Below are positions 25,787 through 35,760 of a stretch of 64,000 bases of DNA, piece by piece. Under the pieces are notes generated by a model. It saw only the letters and a list, made by a program, of their open reading frames with translations, did no database searches and had not been told where the DNA came from. The position numbers and the translations under genes are program-made. Source of the DNA: Cordia subcordata (lineage: Eukaryota > Streptophyta > Magnoliopsida > Boraginales > Cordiaceae); the NCBI GenBank assembly GCA_028554755.1, contig JAPTOF010000006.1, positions 3,342,501-3,406,500 of the forward strand, read 5' to 3'. The first letter of the stretch is position 1; every line of letters begins with the position of its first letter.

Positions 25787-27734
25787 ATTGTTTAGACACA
25801 AAATTTGTTGCAATAGTTCTATCAAAATTAATTTCTTAACTGATTTAAGGAAAGCCTAAGCAAATCTTTAGTTCATATTTTAAGTATTCTATCACTAAAC
25901 TAACTCTTTGATTTTTTTTTCCTCTTTTTTACTCTCATCCCTGACCCACTATCCCCTCCTAGATGCAAGTTCACGTCATTACTCCTAAAAAAGATAATCT
26001 CAACTATTAACTACTTGAATTATCCGTAATCCCTAACTTCTCAGAATTAAAATACATATTTTAAAAAATGTGGGTGTCGGAAGGCAATGGTACATGTCAC
26101 CGAGGCCGCTTGGTTGAGGAGATTTCCTTTTTTCCTTCTCTTTTGATCAGGGGTTGAGGAGATTCATAGCACTCCCATTCTTTCCCGAACCCCCCCCCCC
26201 CCCCAAAAAGGCGAGATTCATGTGTTATTGTTGCTAACCACAAATCCATTCCTTTTCTCATATGGTTCGGATGAAAAAGTTTCGGAATCAATAAATTAGT
26301 AATTTATTTTGTTGGTAGGCAGGGTTTTTTTTTGGGAAGAAATAAGCTGAGAGGAGGAGGTTCATGTATTAGAGCCCAGAATCTGGACATGGTTTGAAGT
26401 AGATGAGCCATCTTTTTTACCTGCTATGCACGGGAATGGCCTGAACAGAGACTCTTCATTGTGCTTTTAGTGACTTTGTAGTGGCAATTTGACATTAAAA
26501 ATATATATATTTTTTTTCTTGAAAAATACTTTTTGGGTCCTGAGATTTATTAAAGATGAGTGGATCATTGTGTATTCCACTCATGCTTGTGTATCGAAAA
26601 TGCAAAAGTCATATCAAGTTGTAGAGATCTAATCTCTTGGAGAAATGATTGCAAAAACACCTCTGTATTCATTTCAATACGTTTGCTATTGAATAACGGA
26701 ACTAAAATGCTTTGGCATCATCATCTTTCATGCTTTTTATTGAGTACAATTAAGGTACTAATAAGTAGTTAAATTGGCAGATGTTAAATTCCAGGATGAG
26801 CTAACTTGCAATGAATTTTCGTTCCATGATGCCATCAATAACGATCACGACTCGCAGATCGACCTGTCTAGCCCATTAAAACATCGAGTTAAAGTCGAAA
26901 ATTTAATGATTTGGCAACAAGCCCAAGTGACAAGTGGACTCATCCGACTTGTCTTTATTTAGAAAAATATATTTAATTAGCAATGTGATTTAAGTTTAAT
27001 TTTTGTGATTAATTATCATCCCATGTTGTGATTTGGGAGTTTACTTATTTGATTTCGTAACTATTCTTGTTAAGTTATCTTTAATCTATATCTATATATT
27101 CTATTGTGTATATACTAAAGCAAGAATCCATTACCATTCTTTTTGCCTCCAAAATTTGAAATGCCATTTGTAACTATTTGTTTCATCACATTACGCTAAT
27201 ATGACAAATTCTCAATATATTTGTCATTACATACATAATTTTGTTGGTTCTTGTATTTATAGGTAAAAGGGATTGAAAGAATTTGACTTATAAAAATTTA
27301 AAGTACAATTTGAAGTGTTATTATTTTAAATTTACAGTCCTCATTTTAATACTTATCTAAAAAAGAAATGCCCCATTAACCAATGAACCCAACTATTTCT
27401 ATGGCCTCCTTATGTGTGCTTATCATTATTATCTACTCTTGTCCAACGCGTTATTAGCATCAATAATAATGCAAACATCACGCTCTTCTGCATTTATTAA
27501 TTCCCAATTTAATTTCGAGTCTTTCTATAGCTAAAATGACCATTTTATTATGAATTCAATCTGATGAGCCAGCCAAATTAACTTCATAGCGTGGAGAAAC
27601 AAAAGATAAAATTATGCAGTTACGAATTAAATTCATGTAAATTTAAAATTAGTGCTTAGAATAACAAAACAACATGACACAGAGGACAACACATCCTTCA
27701 TCAATTACAAACTCTTGATACGATCATTGCACAT
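25787..27734. other. Intergenic, no gene recognised
   Basis: Contains a run of 15 C at 26190-26204 and short AT runs. Small open frames here have no recognisable protein character. The left end, 27540-27730, would hold the 3' UTR of the minus-strand BAHD gene. Confidence 0.45.
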
Positions 27735-29186
27735 TCAATAGCGCGATGCGTATTGCATGAAATCCGGGTCGGACTCCAAACCCGCCATCGTCTCGGGTGC
27801 TAACACCACCTCCAAGTCAACGCTCCCGTTGCCTTCTCGCCCCGGGAAGGCCGATATCTTACCGTCAAATTTATTGGCCCACCCGCTCCGGATAGCAATG
27901 GGTCTGCCCCACCCGAAATCGTTATCGTACATAGGAAATCGAGGAGAGCTCCCCATTGTGAGCATCGCACCATCAAAATTCCCCAACGGGAAACACTGCG
28001 GGTCCCGCTCCCAATTCTTTACGTAGCTCCTCACCGTATGGTTATCGTGCGCCAGCACATTTCGGCTCAATTGCTCAGCACACCAATGCAGATCGTTATT
28101 TAACACGTCATCAGCTGTGGCGTGTGTTGGAATGCTTTGTATGGCGTTGCCGAAATACAACGCCTCCAACTTCGGCTCCAGCCGGTGCCGGCAATTAACA
28201 GCCATCCTAAACGTCGTCGTTTTCGTCGCCGGCAATTTTCTAGCACGCGTAACCCCACGCCAGAGCAAGGCACACAGACTTTGGAACGATGAAATCTCAG
28301 CCGTGCGATTAGTTACTGCTGCACCATTTCTTCCCCAACTTGACGGCGCTATTTTGCCGTCAGATATCTCGTAAGGGTCGTTACTCAGCTTACCCATCAA
28401 CTCAACGATGTTAATTTCTCCGTTACCGAGTTGCCACTTCTGATTACTCTTATTTGCCTTGGCTTTCAGCTTCAAGATTGCTTCCCGGCTGAAACTGAAA
28501 ATCCTCTCACTTAACGGCGCATTCACGTCGAAGGTAACCTTGGGTCCGCCGGCGGGGATTTTAAGAACCGCTGGCGATACCAAGATCGAATCCCGGCTGA
28601 AATCCGGCACCTTCGAAATCATTTTAAAACCTCCTCCGGCTCTAGTTACCTCCGCAAAAGTATTGAAGAAATTCCAAAAAGAAGTCCCATCAGTAACAGC
28701 GTGATTCACGGCGCAGCTGATGAAAATTCCGTCGGCAAGCTCCGTAACCTGGACAGCCAAGATGGGTCTAAAATGGCCTTCGTAGCTGACAGTCCTGTCA
28801 AAAGCGAAGAAAGCTTTGACAACCTCAGGGACATGTTCAGGTGACAAAATGTTGCGAATGGAAACATGCGAAGCATCGGCGTGAACAAAGTCCACACCGG
28901 CATCGTCACATTTGATGTAAATGTAGCCGTCGGAATCGGTGTATAAACGGCCAGCGAGGGGTGGGAAGTGGGTTAAAGCAATTGAAAGGCCGCGTTTCAA
29001 AAGCACGATGAGTTCAGAAAGCGGCAAAGGCGGGCGGGTGAAGAGATTGCCCTTTTGGATGTAGTGGCAAGACAACATAGGCAAGTCTGACACAGAGAGT
29101 TTGAGGTCAGGCATGTCTGTTTTGTGGGCTGGGAAAACAGTGCACTCGGAGACGAGGTTAACAGGCATCGCTTCAGCGCTAGGCAT
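27735..29186 (-). CDS. BAHD acyltransferase, paralogue 1 (At3g50280-like clade)
   Basis: Enzyme of the plant BAHD family, which moves acyl groups from CoA thioesters to alcohols or amines in the cytosol. 483 residues in one exon, slightly long for the family (about 430-460). The catalytic HxxxD is HAVTD at residues 162-166 and the structural DFGWG is at 423-427; both are intact. NLFTRPPLP, FPPLAGRLYTDSDGYIYI and LCALLWRG fit the group called uncharacterised acetyltransferase At3g50280-like (related to EPS1 and DCR). Substrate cannot be told. Start chosen as the first Met (MPSAEAMPVNLV); Met7 is an alternative. It is close to the gene at 48813-50243; the main difference is a loop near residues 275-300 (SDGKIAPSSWGRNGAAV) that is shorter in the other copy. 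TATA box at 29341-29350 and G-box at 29705-29710. It is richer in GC than its surroundings. Confidence 0.93.
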   Translation of the reverse strand: MPSAEAMPVNLVSECTVFPAHKTDMPDLKLSVSDLPMLSCHYIQKGNLFTRPPLPLSELIVLLKRGLSIALTHFPPLAGRLYTDSDGYIYIKCDDAGVDFVHADASHVSIRNILSPEHVPEVVKAFFAFDRTVSYEGHFRPILAVQVTELADGIFISCAVNHAVTDGTSFWNFFNTFAEVTRAGGGFKMISKVPDFSRDSILVSPAVLKIPAGGPKVTFDVNAPLSERIFSFSREAILKLKAKANKSNQKWQLGNGEINIVELMGKLSNDPYEISDGKIAPSSWGRNGAAVTNRTAEISSFQSLCALLWRGVTRARKLPATKTTTFRMAVNCRHRLEPKLEALYFGNAIQSIPTHATADDVLNNDLHWCAEQLSRNVLAHDNHTVRSYVKNWERDPQCFPLGNFDGAMLTMGSSPRFPMYDNDFGWGRPIAIRSGWANKFDGKISAFPGREGNGSVDLEVVLAPETMAGLESDPDFMQYASRY

Positions 29187-29340
29187 TTTGATGATCTTGT
29201 TTCTGGTGTATATTTGACCAAAAGACTATGTTGGAAAAGCCGAAAAAGTTAGTGCTGTCTGTTAAGAAGCAGCTTTTCTTTCTGATGTCCCACTGCAGAT
29301 TGTAGAGTGTGAAGTGAGGAGAAGTTGGAAATGGAGAGGG

Positions 29341-29350
29341 GTTTATATAG
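29341..29350 (-). promoter_or_regulatory. TATA box of BAHD paralogue 1
   Basis: CTATATAAAC on the minus strand, about 155 bp before the start codon. The same ten bases stand at the same distance before the other BAHD gene (50392-50401). Confidence 0.75.
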
Positions 29351-29704
29351 TGTCGAGGAGTGGGGATGGGTGCATGCATTTTATTTAAAAGGGTTAGCGA
29401 GGCGGGAGGTAAATCGAGGATGTGCGTGAGTGGCGTACTGCGAGAGGACCAGGCGTGGAAATCCAAGAATACGCAATATTTCAATGAATCACGCCACACT
29501 GATTCGATCCGCGTTATCGAGTGTCTCGCACTGTCAGCCAGCCCATTTACTCACATCACTGTGCTGCGTGCATGCATTTTCTAAACTTGGGGTTGGTTCT
29601 TGATAGCTGCTGACAGAGATGCGAGTCTGGAGTTGACTGTAATAATAAATAATAATAATAAACATATGTTGAGGAAATTACTCAAAAGATTTTTGACTGG
29701 GTGG

Positions 29705-29710
29705 CACGTG
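29705..29710. promoter_or_regulatory. G-box CACGTG in BAHD paralogue 1 promoter
   Basis: CACGTG in the context TGGCACGTGTAC, about 520 bp upstream of the start. The same context recurs upstream of paralogue 2 (50566-50571), next to another shared stretch, ATTACTCAAAAGATT. G-boxes bind bZIP and bHLH factors. Confidence 0.55.
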
Positions 29711-30309
29711 TACAACTGAATTTTTGGGTTGATGCTATTGTGTGCTCCATGCAGTGGTGTCACGTTAATATATAGAACCTGACGTGGCGTACATGCAAAG
29801 GCGCTTGATCCTCCAGATTTGTTCTGTTACCATATTTCTATTGATGATTGGTTTGGTTAGTCGCTAGGCAAGCTAACAAATTATTGGGTGGATATAATTA
29901 AACAACTTATTGACTTAGTGATATTGATTATTTACTTTTGACTTAATTGATATTAGTTGATCTCGTAAATAATTAATAATATAAATATTCCAACAATGTA
30001 TTATATCTGGCCAAAAAAAAAAAAAAAATGGTTATGTATTTATTAAACTTGAAACTTCGTTACCCTCTATATTTACGTGAAATCGGTAAGTTGGTATTTT
30101 TGGCAAAGAAAACAAGTTGATGTATCAAATAATATGTTAATTATTATTCAACTTAATTGTATTTTCGTTGTTAAAAATAATAAAATTTTGTCTTAAAATT
30201 AATTGGTCCTAAGACGTACTAGAACATAACATATTGCAACATAAACTAATGCCAGTCGAAGCCATGCATTATCTTTTAATGCATTTAGCACACAAGGATA
30301 CGTTAATTA

Positions 30310-30729
30310 GCATGTGAAGGTTTCTGTCATGAATCCATAATCATAGGAGAGATGAATATATCATGAGAAAATGAATCTCTAGCCGACTTTTTACATTCTG
30401 TGTGTTGGCTGTCATTATTTCCTAGCTAAAGTATATCTCCCAGAAAAGTTGGTCTCGAATCTCTCAAGCACTGAGAACTCAGCAATATCCAAATTAACTG
30501 TCTAATGATCAGTAATGATTATATATATATATATATATATACACACACTTTATGCAGCTCGGTTATAGATTAATAGCAAGCTGATGCAAAAAAGTCGGTT
30601 AATTAATGAGGAAATGAGCTGCATATAACCGCCTTCTCTGGTTTGTCGGCGAACTATGGCTATATAATTAAGCACATTGTGTATAAGTAGCTTTGCATTT
30701 GGCTTAGTTAATTGTTTGACTTTTGTATA

Positions 30730-30760
<31 letters not shown>

Positions 30761-30990
30761 TCTATAACTGCAATGTGTTGATTTAATAATATTGTGCAAA
30801 TACTTAATTAGACCGCAGTGGTTAAATTTATTCAACCCTATGGTTGCGGTGGAGCTCCACGTGAGTGACAGTTCAACATCAACCTTGAGTTTTTCTGCAT
30901 GAGAGTAGACCGACGACGATTTGCAGTTTAATTAATTTGGTAATCATCGTTAACATGGTATTTATTGACAAAAAAATCGTTAACATGGTA
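30310..30990. repeat. Conserved non-coding block, unit A of three
   Basis: Order of shared pieces: GCATGTGAAGGTTTCTGT, then GCCGACTTTTTACATTCTG with GTTGGCTGTC, then AATGAGCTGCAT and TTTGTCGGCG, then GAGTGACAGTTCAA with TTTTTCTGCA. The same pieces recur in the same order at 41475-42080 and 52660-53365. Microsatellites (AT)n lie at 30519-30541 and 30734-30760. No coding sequence is seen; function unknown. Confidence 0.8.
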
Positions 30991-31163
30991 CTAAATGATT
31001 TATAGTTTAATTAATCATTAATCCCTTTAAATTATTGGTGTAGAAATAACACCGTGTTATTATCAAGTATGAGCAACAAGAAGGGAGCAACTAATCTTGA
31101 GATCCAGTTTGACTCTTAGGTTCGCAGTTACTAGATTAGGGGGACAGACCTGACTTTTCACAT

Positions 31164-31975
31164 GTTAAAAAATAGGGTAATTTTTTTTAACCCAATTTTT
31201 TAAAATGCTTCCAAAATTAACCTAATTTTTAAAGAGTTTACAAAAATAGACTTTTCGAACTTTTAAAATTTGAATTCGAACTTCAAAAATTTGAAACCGA
31301 ACTTCAAAAGTTAAATTATATTTTTTTTGCCTGCGTTAAAAAAAAAAATTTAATAGCTTCGATTTCGAACTCCCAAAGCTCGATATCAAACTTTGAAAGC
31401 TCGAAATCGACCTTTCAAAGCTCGATATCGAACTTTGAAAGCTCGAAGGCAAAATAAGCGTTCGGGATAGATTTTGCACAGAGACAGCATGCATTGTGTG
31501 CCATGTGTTTGTTCGAATTCATGCATGGATTTATTTGCCAAAAAAAGGAAAGACAAAAGAAAAAAAAAAGTGTGCATAACGTTTGGAATTATTTCTACAG
31601 AAAAGTAAAATAAAAAAGCAAAGGTAGCTTCTGATAAGAAGCAAAACACTTAATTTTGTCATAACTCAACCTGTCCAAAAACTTAAAAAACCCAGAACAG
31701 GCAAGTGACAAATTGGTTTTCCCTGAATTTTTGCTCATTTTAGCTGCTTTGAACTTTGAAAGTTCGATTTCAAGATTTCGAACTTTGAAAGTTCAATTTC
31801 ATAAATTTTTATTTTTCTTTTGAATGGGAGCAAAAAAAATATAATCGAACTTTCGAAATTCGAATTCGAAATTCGAAAACTCGAAAGGTCTATTTTTGCA
31901 AATCTTTTAAAAACTGGATTAATTTTAGAAACATTTTAAAAAATAGGGTTAAAAATGAAATTTTTCCTTAAAAAA
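31164..31975. mobile_element. Foldback element with TTCGAACTTTGAAAG word repeats
   Basis: Left end (TTAAAAAATAGGGTAATTTT, then AATTTTTTAAAATGCTTCC) is the imperfect reverse complement of the right end (GAAACATTTTAAAAAATAGG, then GTTAAAAATGAAATTTTTCC). Both arms contain repeated self-complementary words such as TCGAACTTTGAAAGCTCGAA (31300-31450, 31750-31880). The centre has no recognisable gene. I see no target duplication. Confidence 0.6.
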
Positions 31976-32495
31976 TACAAAAGGATGTTACTTCTAACTT
32001 TGGGTTCAATATACAAATCAGTACCATGTAAATTCTTACAGATCCTCTGGATGCAATTAGGATATTGTTGATCAATGATGATCGAGGGTAAAATGTACCA
32101 AACCCCCCAATGGTCCGTCAAAAGTATATCGAACCCCTCTATGACTTAAAAAGTCTCACATAATCCCCTTGTGGTCTATCAAAGATGCATCAGACCCTCC
32201 TTGCCATTAAAAAACCATTAACTTTAACCATAAAATTTCTTTGTGTCCAAATTAATTTTTTTATTTACAAAACTACCCAAACTATTCTTCTCTTTTTCAA
32301 AATAAAAAAAAATGCTACTGAAAAAACATAAATAGGCTATTTCAAACTTTTCCTCCTTTTTTATAAACCTGGATATGATCGATCTCTTTTTAAACCGCTA
32401 CAACCTATATGTCCAATTACACACCAAGATTTGTTAATAACGAAAAGCTAGTTAGCGAGAGAGAACATGGTAAACACCAAGATAATTTTTCAATA

Positions 32496-33668
32496 GGGTA
32501 AAAAGTAGAAATCTCCTGTGTGGTTTTAGAAATGTGCACTATATACGCTATAGTTATAAAATTAGCTAAATCATCACTTGGTTTTAGCGATAGTACACAC
32601 GTCCCCCAAAAATTAACTGTTGTTAATTTTTGAACAGTTATTATGCAAATGTCTAATTTAAACTTTCACACTTACCCAAATTACAAAAATACCCTCTCTT
32701 TTCATTTAAAATACATTTTGTAAGGGAAAAATTTCATATTTACAACCTTAGACTAAAATTGCTACATACTAACCAACTAAGCTACAAATAACTTTGTATT
32801 TTTTTTTTTGCTATGATAAAATATCCTGATTTGTAACTAAAAATTAAAAAAATTATTGAGTTAGTTCAGCATTGTCTTCACTTTTCTCCACTGTAAAAGC
32901 ACGACCAAGCAGACCCCAAAAGTCATTGCGGACCCAAGGACCCTACCCGACCCCGCATTATCACATTATCTGGCCGTTAGATTAACGATCAGCGAACGTC
33001 ACCTTGCTCTCCAATGGGCAGCAACGTCATTGGACATCTTCGATGGTCGTTAGAATGTTGCGCCACCGTCTCAGCCCCGAAGTTTCAAGCTTTGGTCGGA
33101 GCCTTTTCATGCTAAGCCACAATGCATGATCACTACAAAAAACTTCCTTGTGGTCTTGCAAGTCTAACAATACCTTTCATGCGGTGTTTAGGTGCGCCGT
33201 TCTCTTCTTGCCATTAACAATTTTGGGAGGTCTTGAAAGCGAATGAGTGGGAGGTTGTTGACGGGGGAGGTGGATGAAGGGGTCGCTGACGGGGAAAAGG
33301 GGTATGGGGGTCGCTGCTTCGGAAGGGGGTGACGGAGCTGTCGAGGGAGGGGATAGGGGAGCTAACAGGGAGGAGGGGGTAAAAGGAAGAAGGTGACTTT
33401 TCTTCTTTAAGTTTTTAACAGTATTTTTTATGTCATCATGTAGTAGGGGTAAAATAGTCCATTCATTATATTTAGAGTCAAAATAAACAAGCAAAATCAC
33501 GTTAGGCACGTATGAGACTCAAATTTCGTTATTTGGGACAGAATTAATAACAGAGAGGATCTATGTGCATTCTCGCTAAAATTACAGGGGGTGATTTAGC
33601 TAATTTCATAACTACAGTGTATATTGTGTACATTCTCGAAACCACGAGAGGAGTTTTGCTTTTTACCC
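32496..33668. mobile_element. Nested Mutator-like TIR element with perfect 9-bp duplication
   Basis: Starts GGGTAAAAAGTAGAAATCTCC, ends GGAGTTTTGCTTTTTACCC; inverted arms of about 150 bp. TTTTCAATA stands directly outside each end (32487-32495 and 33669-33677), a perfect 9-bp target duplication typical of Mutator-like elements. The centre is unusually GC-rich (about 32880-33160 and 33180-33400), with no gene recognised. The right GC-rich block is a G-rich strand (GGGGGAGG-type). No transposase. Confidence 0.85.
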
Positions 33669-33728
33669 TTTTCAATACCATAACATTTTCCCATATGCGA
33701 GTATTAAAGTGTGTCTTATTAGCTTTTA

Positions 33729-33870
33729 TTGAACAAAAATCTTGAATCCACTCTTGGTGGGATGTGAGATCATACGTAGAGAGATGATATTTCTGAAGCT
33801 CCGAATGCATTGCCATTGACAATGCTATACGACTTTCTATCACATAAGGGAAAAATGGTGTAACAGATTG
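33729..33870 (-). pseudogene. Coding-like fragment inside long-TIR element, unidentified
   Basis: On the minus strand one frame reads SVTPFFPYVIESRIALS then MAMHSELQKYHLSTYDL then TSHQEWIQD. Residue make-up is that of a real globular protein, not random AT-rich sequence. It lies between the nested element and the right arm of its host element, where captured host exons are found in the two sister elements. I cannot name the source gene. Confidence 0.4.
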
Positions 33871-34263
33871 CCAAAGTTCACAAATTATGCGGAAAAATAA
33901 CCTATATGTTTATGTTTTTACAGGGCGGTATGATATATTTATTTTATAATAATAGATTAAATCATAAATTATTTATAGCCTAGTTAGTTAGATTATTTGT
34001 TGTTTTAATTTAAAGTTGAGGATTCAAATCTTTGAGTAGCATTTCTTTTGTAAAAGAGAAGAATACTTTGGGTAGTTTTGTGAATAAAAAAATTTAATTT
34101 GGACACAAAGAAATTTTATAGTTGAAGTTAATGGTTTTTTTAACGGCATAGGGGTTTGATAAATCTTTGATGGATTATAGGGGGATTATGTGGAATTTTT
34201 TAGACTGCAGAGAGGTCTAATGCATTTTTGGTGGATCACAAGGGGATTTGATGCATTTTACCC

Positions 34264-35430
34264 AATATATATATGGCTGATTACGTTTCCGATAATGTCA
34301 TTGTCTAACTGCTCAAGTCAAAGCCCGTAAATGTATATTCCATAGCAATGATTCATGTTATATTCATTGAAGTCTAACTTTTGATTAACCTGCAACAAAT
34401 ATTATTCTTGAAGTAGGTCTCATCAGTTGGCTAGCTGTGGACGGTTCACACTCCCAAACCCTCTTTGGAGTCAAACATATTTTTCTCCATTTACACTCCC
34501 TACCAAAGCATTTAATTTGGAATATATGAATTAATAATCCCAAAAGATGGTTATGGAAAAAGAACATGCAGTTTATTCAGTGTCGGGTTCGCAATATCCC
34601 CAACAGGAAGCCCTTTTTTTTGTTGTTTTAGGAAGGTGTGAATGGAATTTTTATTCTCTCTTTTCTTTTTTGAAAGTAAGTAAACAATCCACATTATTGA
34701 TTGCCAAAAATATACGAGGTTTTTCCACGCTCGTGAGGCTTTAATTAAGATACATCTTGCGCACACTAGAAAAAAAAAAAAAAAAAGAAGTTGGCACTTG
34801 GCAGCTGGAGCGTGGATCGTCCAATTGTGTATTTACAACCACTCTAGGTAAAAATTTAACTTTTTTTCCCTTTAAATGGGTGAAAATAAAATTGTTTCAG
34901 AGAGATATATAATCAATTGGTCGATTAATATGGCAACTAAAATTACGGGTTCATATCCTCCCTTTTAAAGTAATAAAATAGTTTAGATGTTAGACTACAA
35001 ACCAATTACAGTCTGAAATTTTTTTAACATTTTTTTAATTTTTGCAAACTCCCACCTCCAACTCAATTCTCCATCCGTGAGATTTAAATCAGGATCTTAT
35101 ACTTAGACAGAAGTAACTTAATCCCGACGTATAGTCTGAACTTAGAAATACTAAAATATGTTTATGTACAAAACTCAATAACAAGTCCTATCAACATGTG
35201 AGTAAGCTTGTTAGAGACAAACCCTTTTCAAACACTTAAACTTTTAAATGAAATAATTAATTTTATTCATATTAGAGCTTAAGTCATAGATACAAATCTT
35301 ATATTATTCATTTTGAAACTATATACATGCAAGATCCAAAAAATACAAATATACATGAAAAGAGACGTTTTTTTGAGATGAGCGCACAAATAAATACAAC
35401 AAACTCTTACATGACATGAAAAATTAATTA
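34264..35430. other. Intergenic, no gene recognised
   Basis: AT-rich spacer of duplicated unit A, with an A-run at 34770-34786. Small open frames have no recognisable protein character. Confidence 0.45.
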
Positions 35431-35760
35431 TTCGAATCAAATTGACGGAGAAATCTACTGGTGTTGGATGTCTTTTTCCTTCCCTGTCCACGTCCGTACC
35501 CTTCCATTGTCACCATCATCAGTCAATTAGCCGGCTTGAGCAATGGAGACTGCAGAGTGCGCAGCTTTTTCACAAATATGAAGACGCATCTTGGACGCGG
35601 GAAACTCTAATGCCCATGGGATATGCATGCATACTTGCATGTTCTCAACGCGCGGAAGAAGTGGTCCGGATGTGTCGTATAGTAATTGCCGACGTTATTT
35701 CATCAAACTTGATGATCTGCTTTGGTTTTCCATTTGTAAATTTTCTTGTGATTGATATAG
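35430..35760. repeat. Conserved block shared by units A and C
   Basis: CACCATCATCAGTC, CTTTTTCACAAATATGA, GGACGCGGGAA, GCATGCATACTTGCATG and CGGATGTGTCG recur in the same order and spacing at 59490-59800 (CACCATCATCAGCA, CTTTTCACAATTATGA, GGACGGGGGAA, GGAATGTGTCG). An open frame of 133 codons crosses the block (35442-35843), but it is not kept in the other copy, so I do not call a gene. Confidence 0.65.

Larger units (their letters stand above)
32086..34263. mobile_element. Long-TIR Mutator-like element, host of a nested element
   Basis: Starts GGGTAAAATGTACCAAACCC and ends GATTTGATGCATTTTACCC; inverted arms of over 200 bp (32086-32312 and about 34035-34263). TAGCCTAGTTAGTTAGATTA near 33978-33997 and GGATTCAAATC near 34020 match the arms of the element at 15619-16746, so it is the same family. 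It contains a second element at 32496-33668 and a coding-like piece at 33729-33870. No transposase. Clear flanking duplication not found. Confidence 0.78.

Noticed and set aside
26190..26204. Run of 15 C, considered as a regulatory or quadruplex site
   Set aside because: A single homopolymer without further tracts; length is also prone to assembly error.
33130..33146. CACTACAAAAAACTTCC, resembling a CACTA transposon end
   Set aside because: No partner end or transposase; lies inside a Mutator-like element with proven borders. Short AT-rich chance match cannot be excluded.
33177..33509. 110-codon proline-rich frame inside the nested element
   Set aside because: The composition follows from the G-rich/C-rich strand bias; no domain recognised. 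May be captured promoter or gene sequence, but not a gene.
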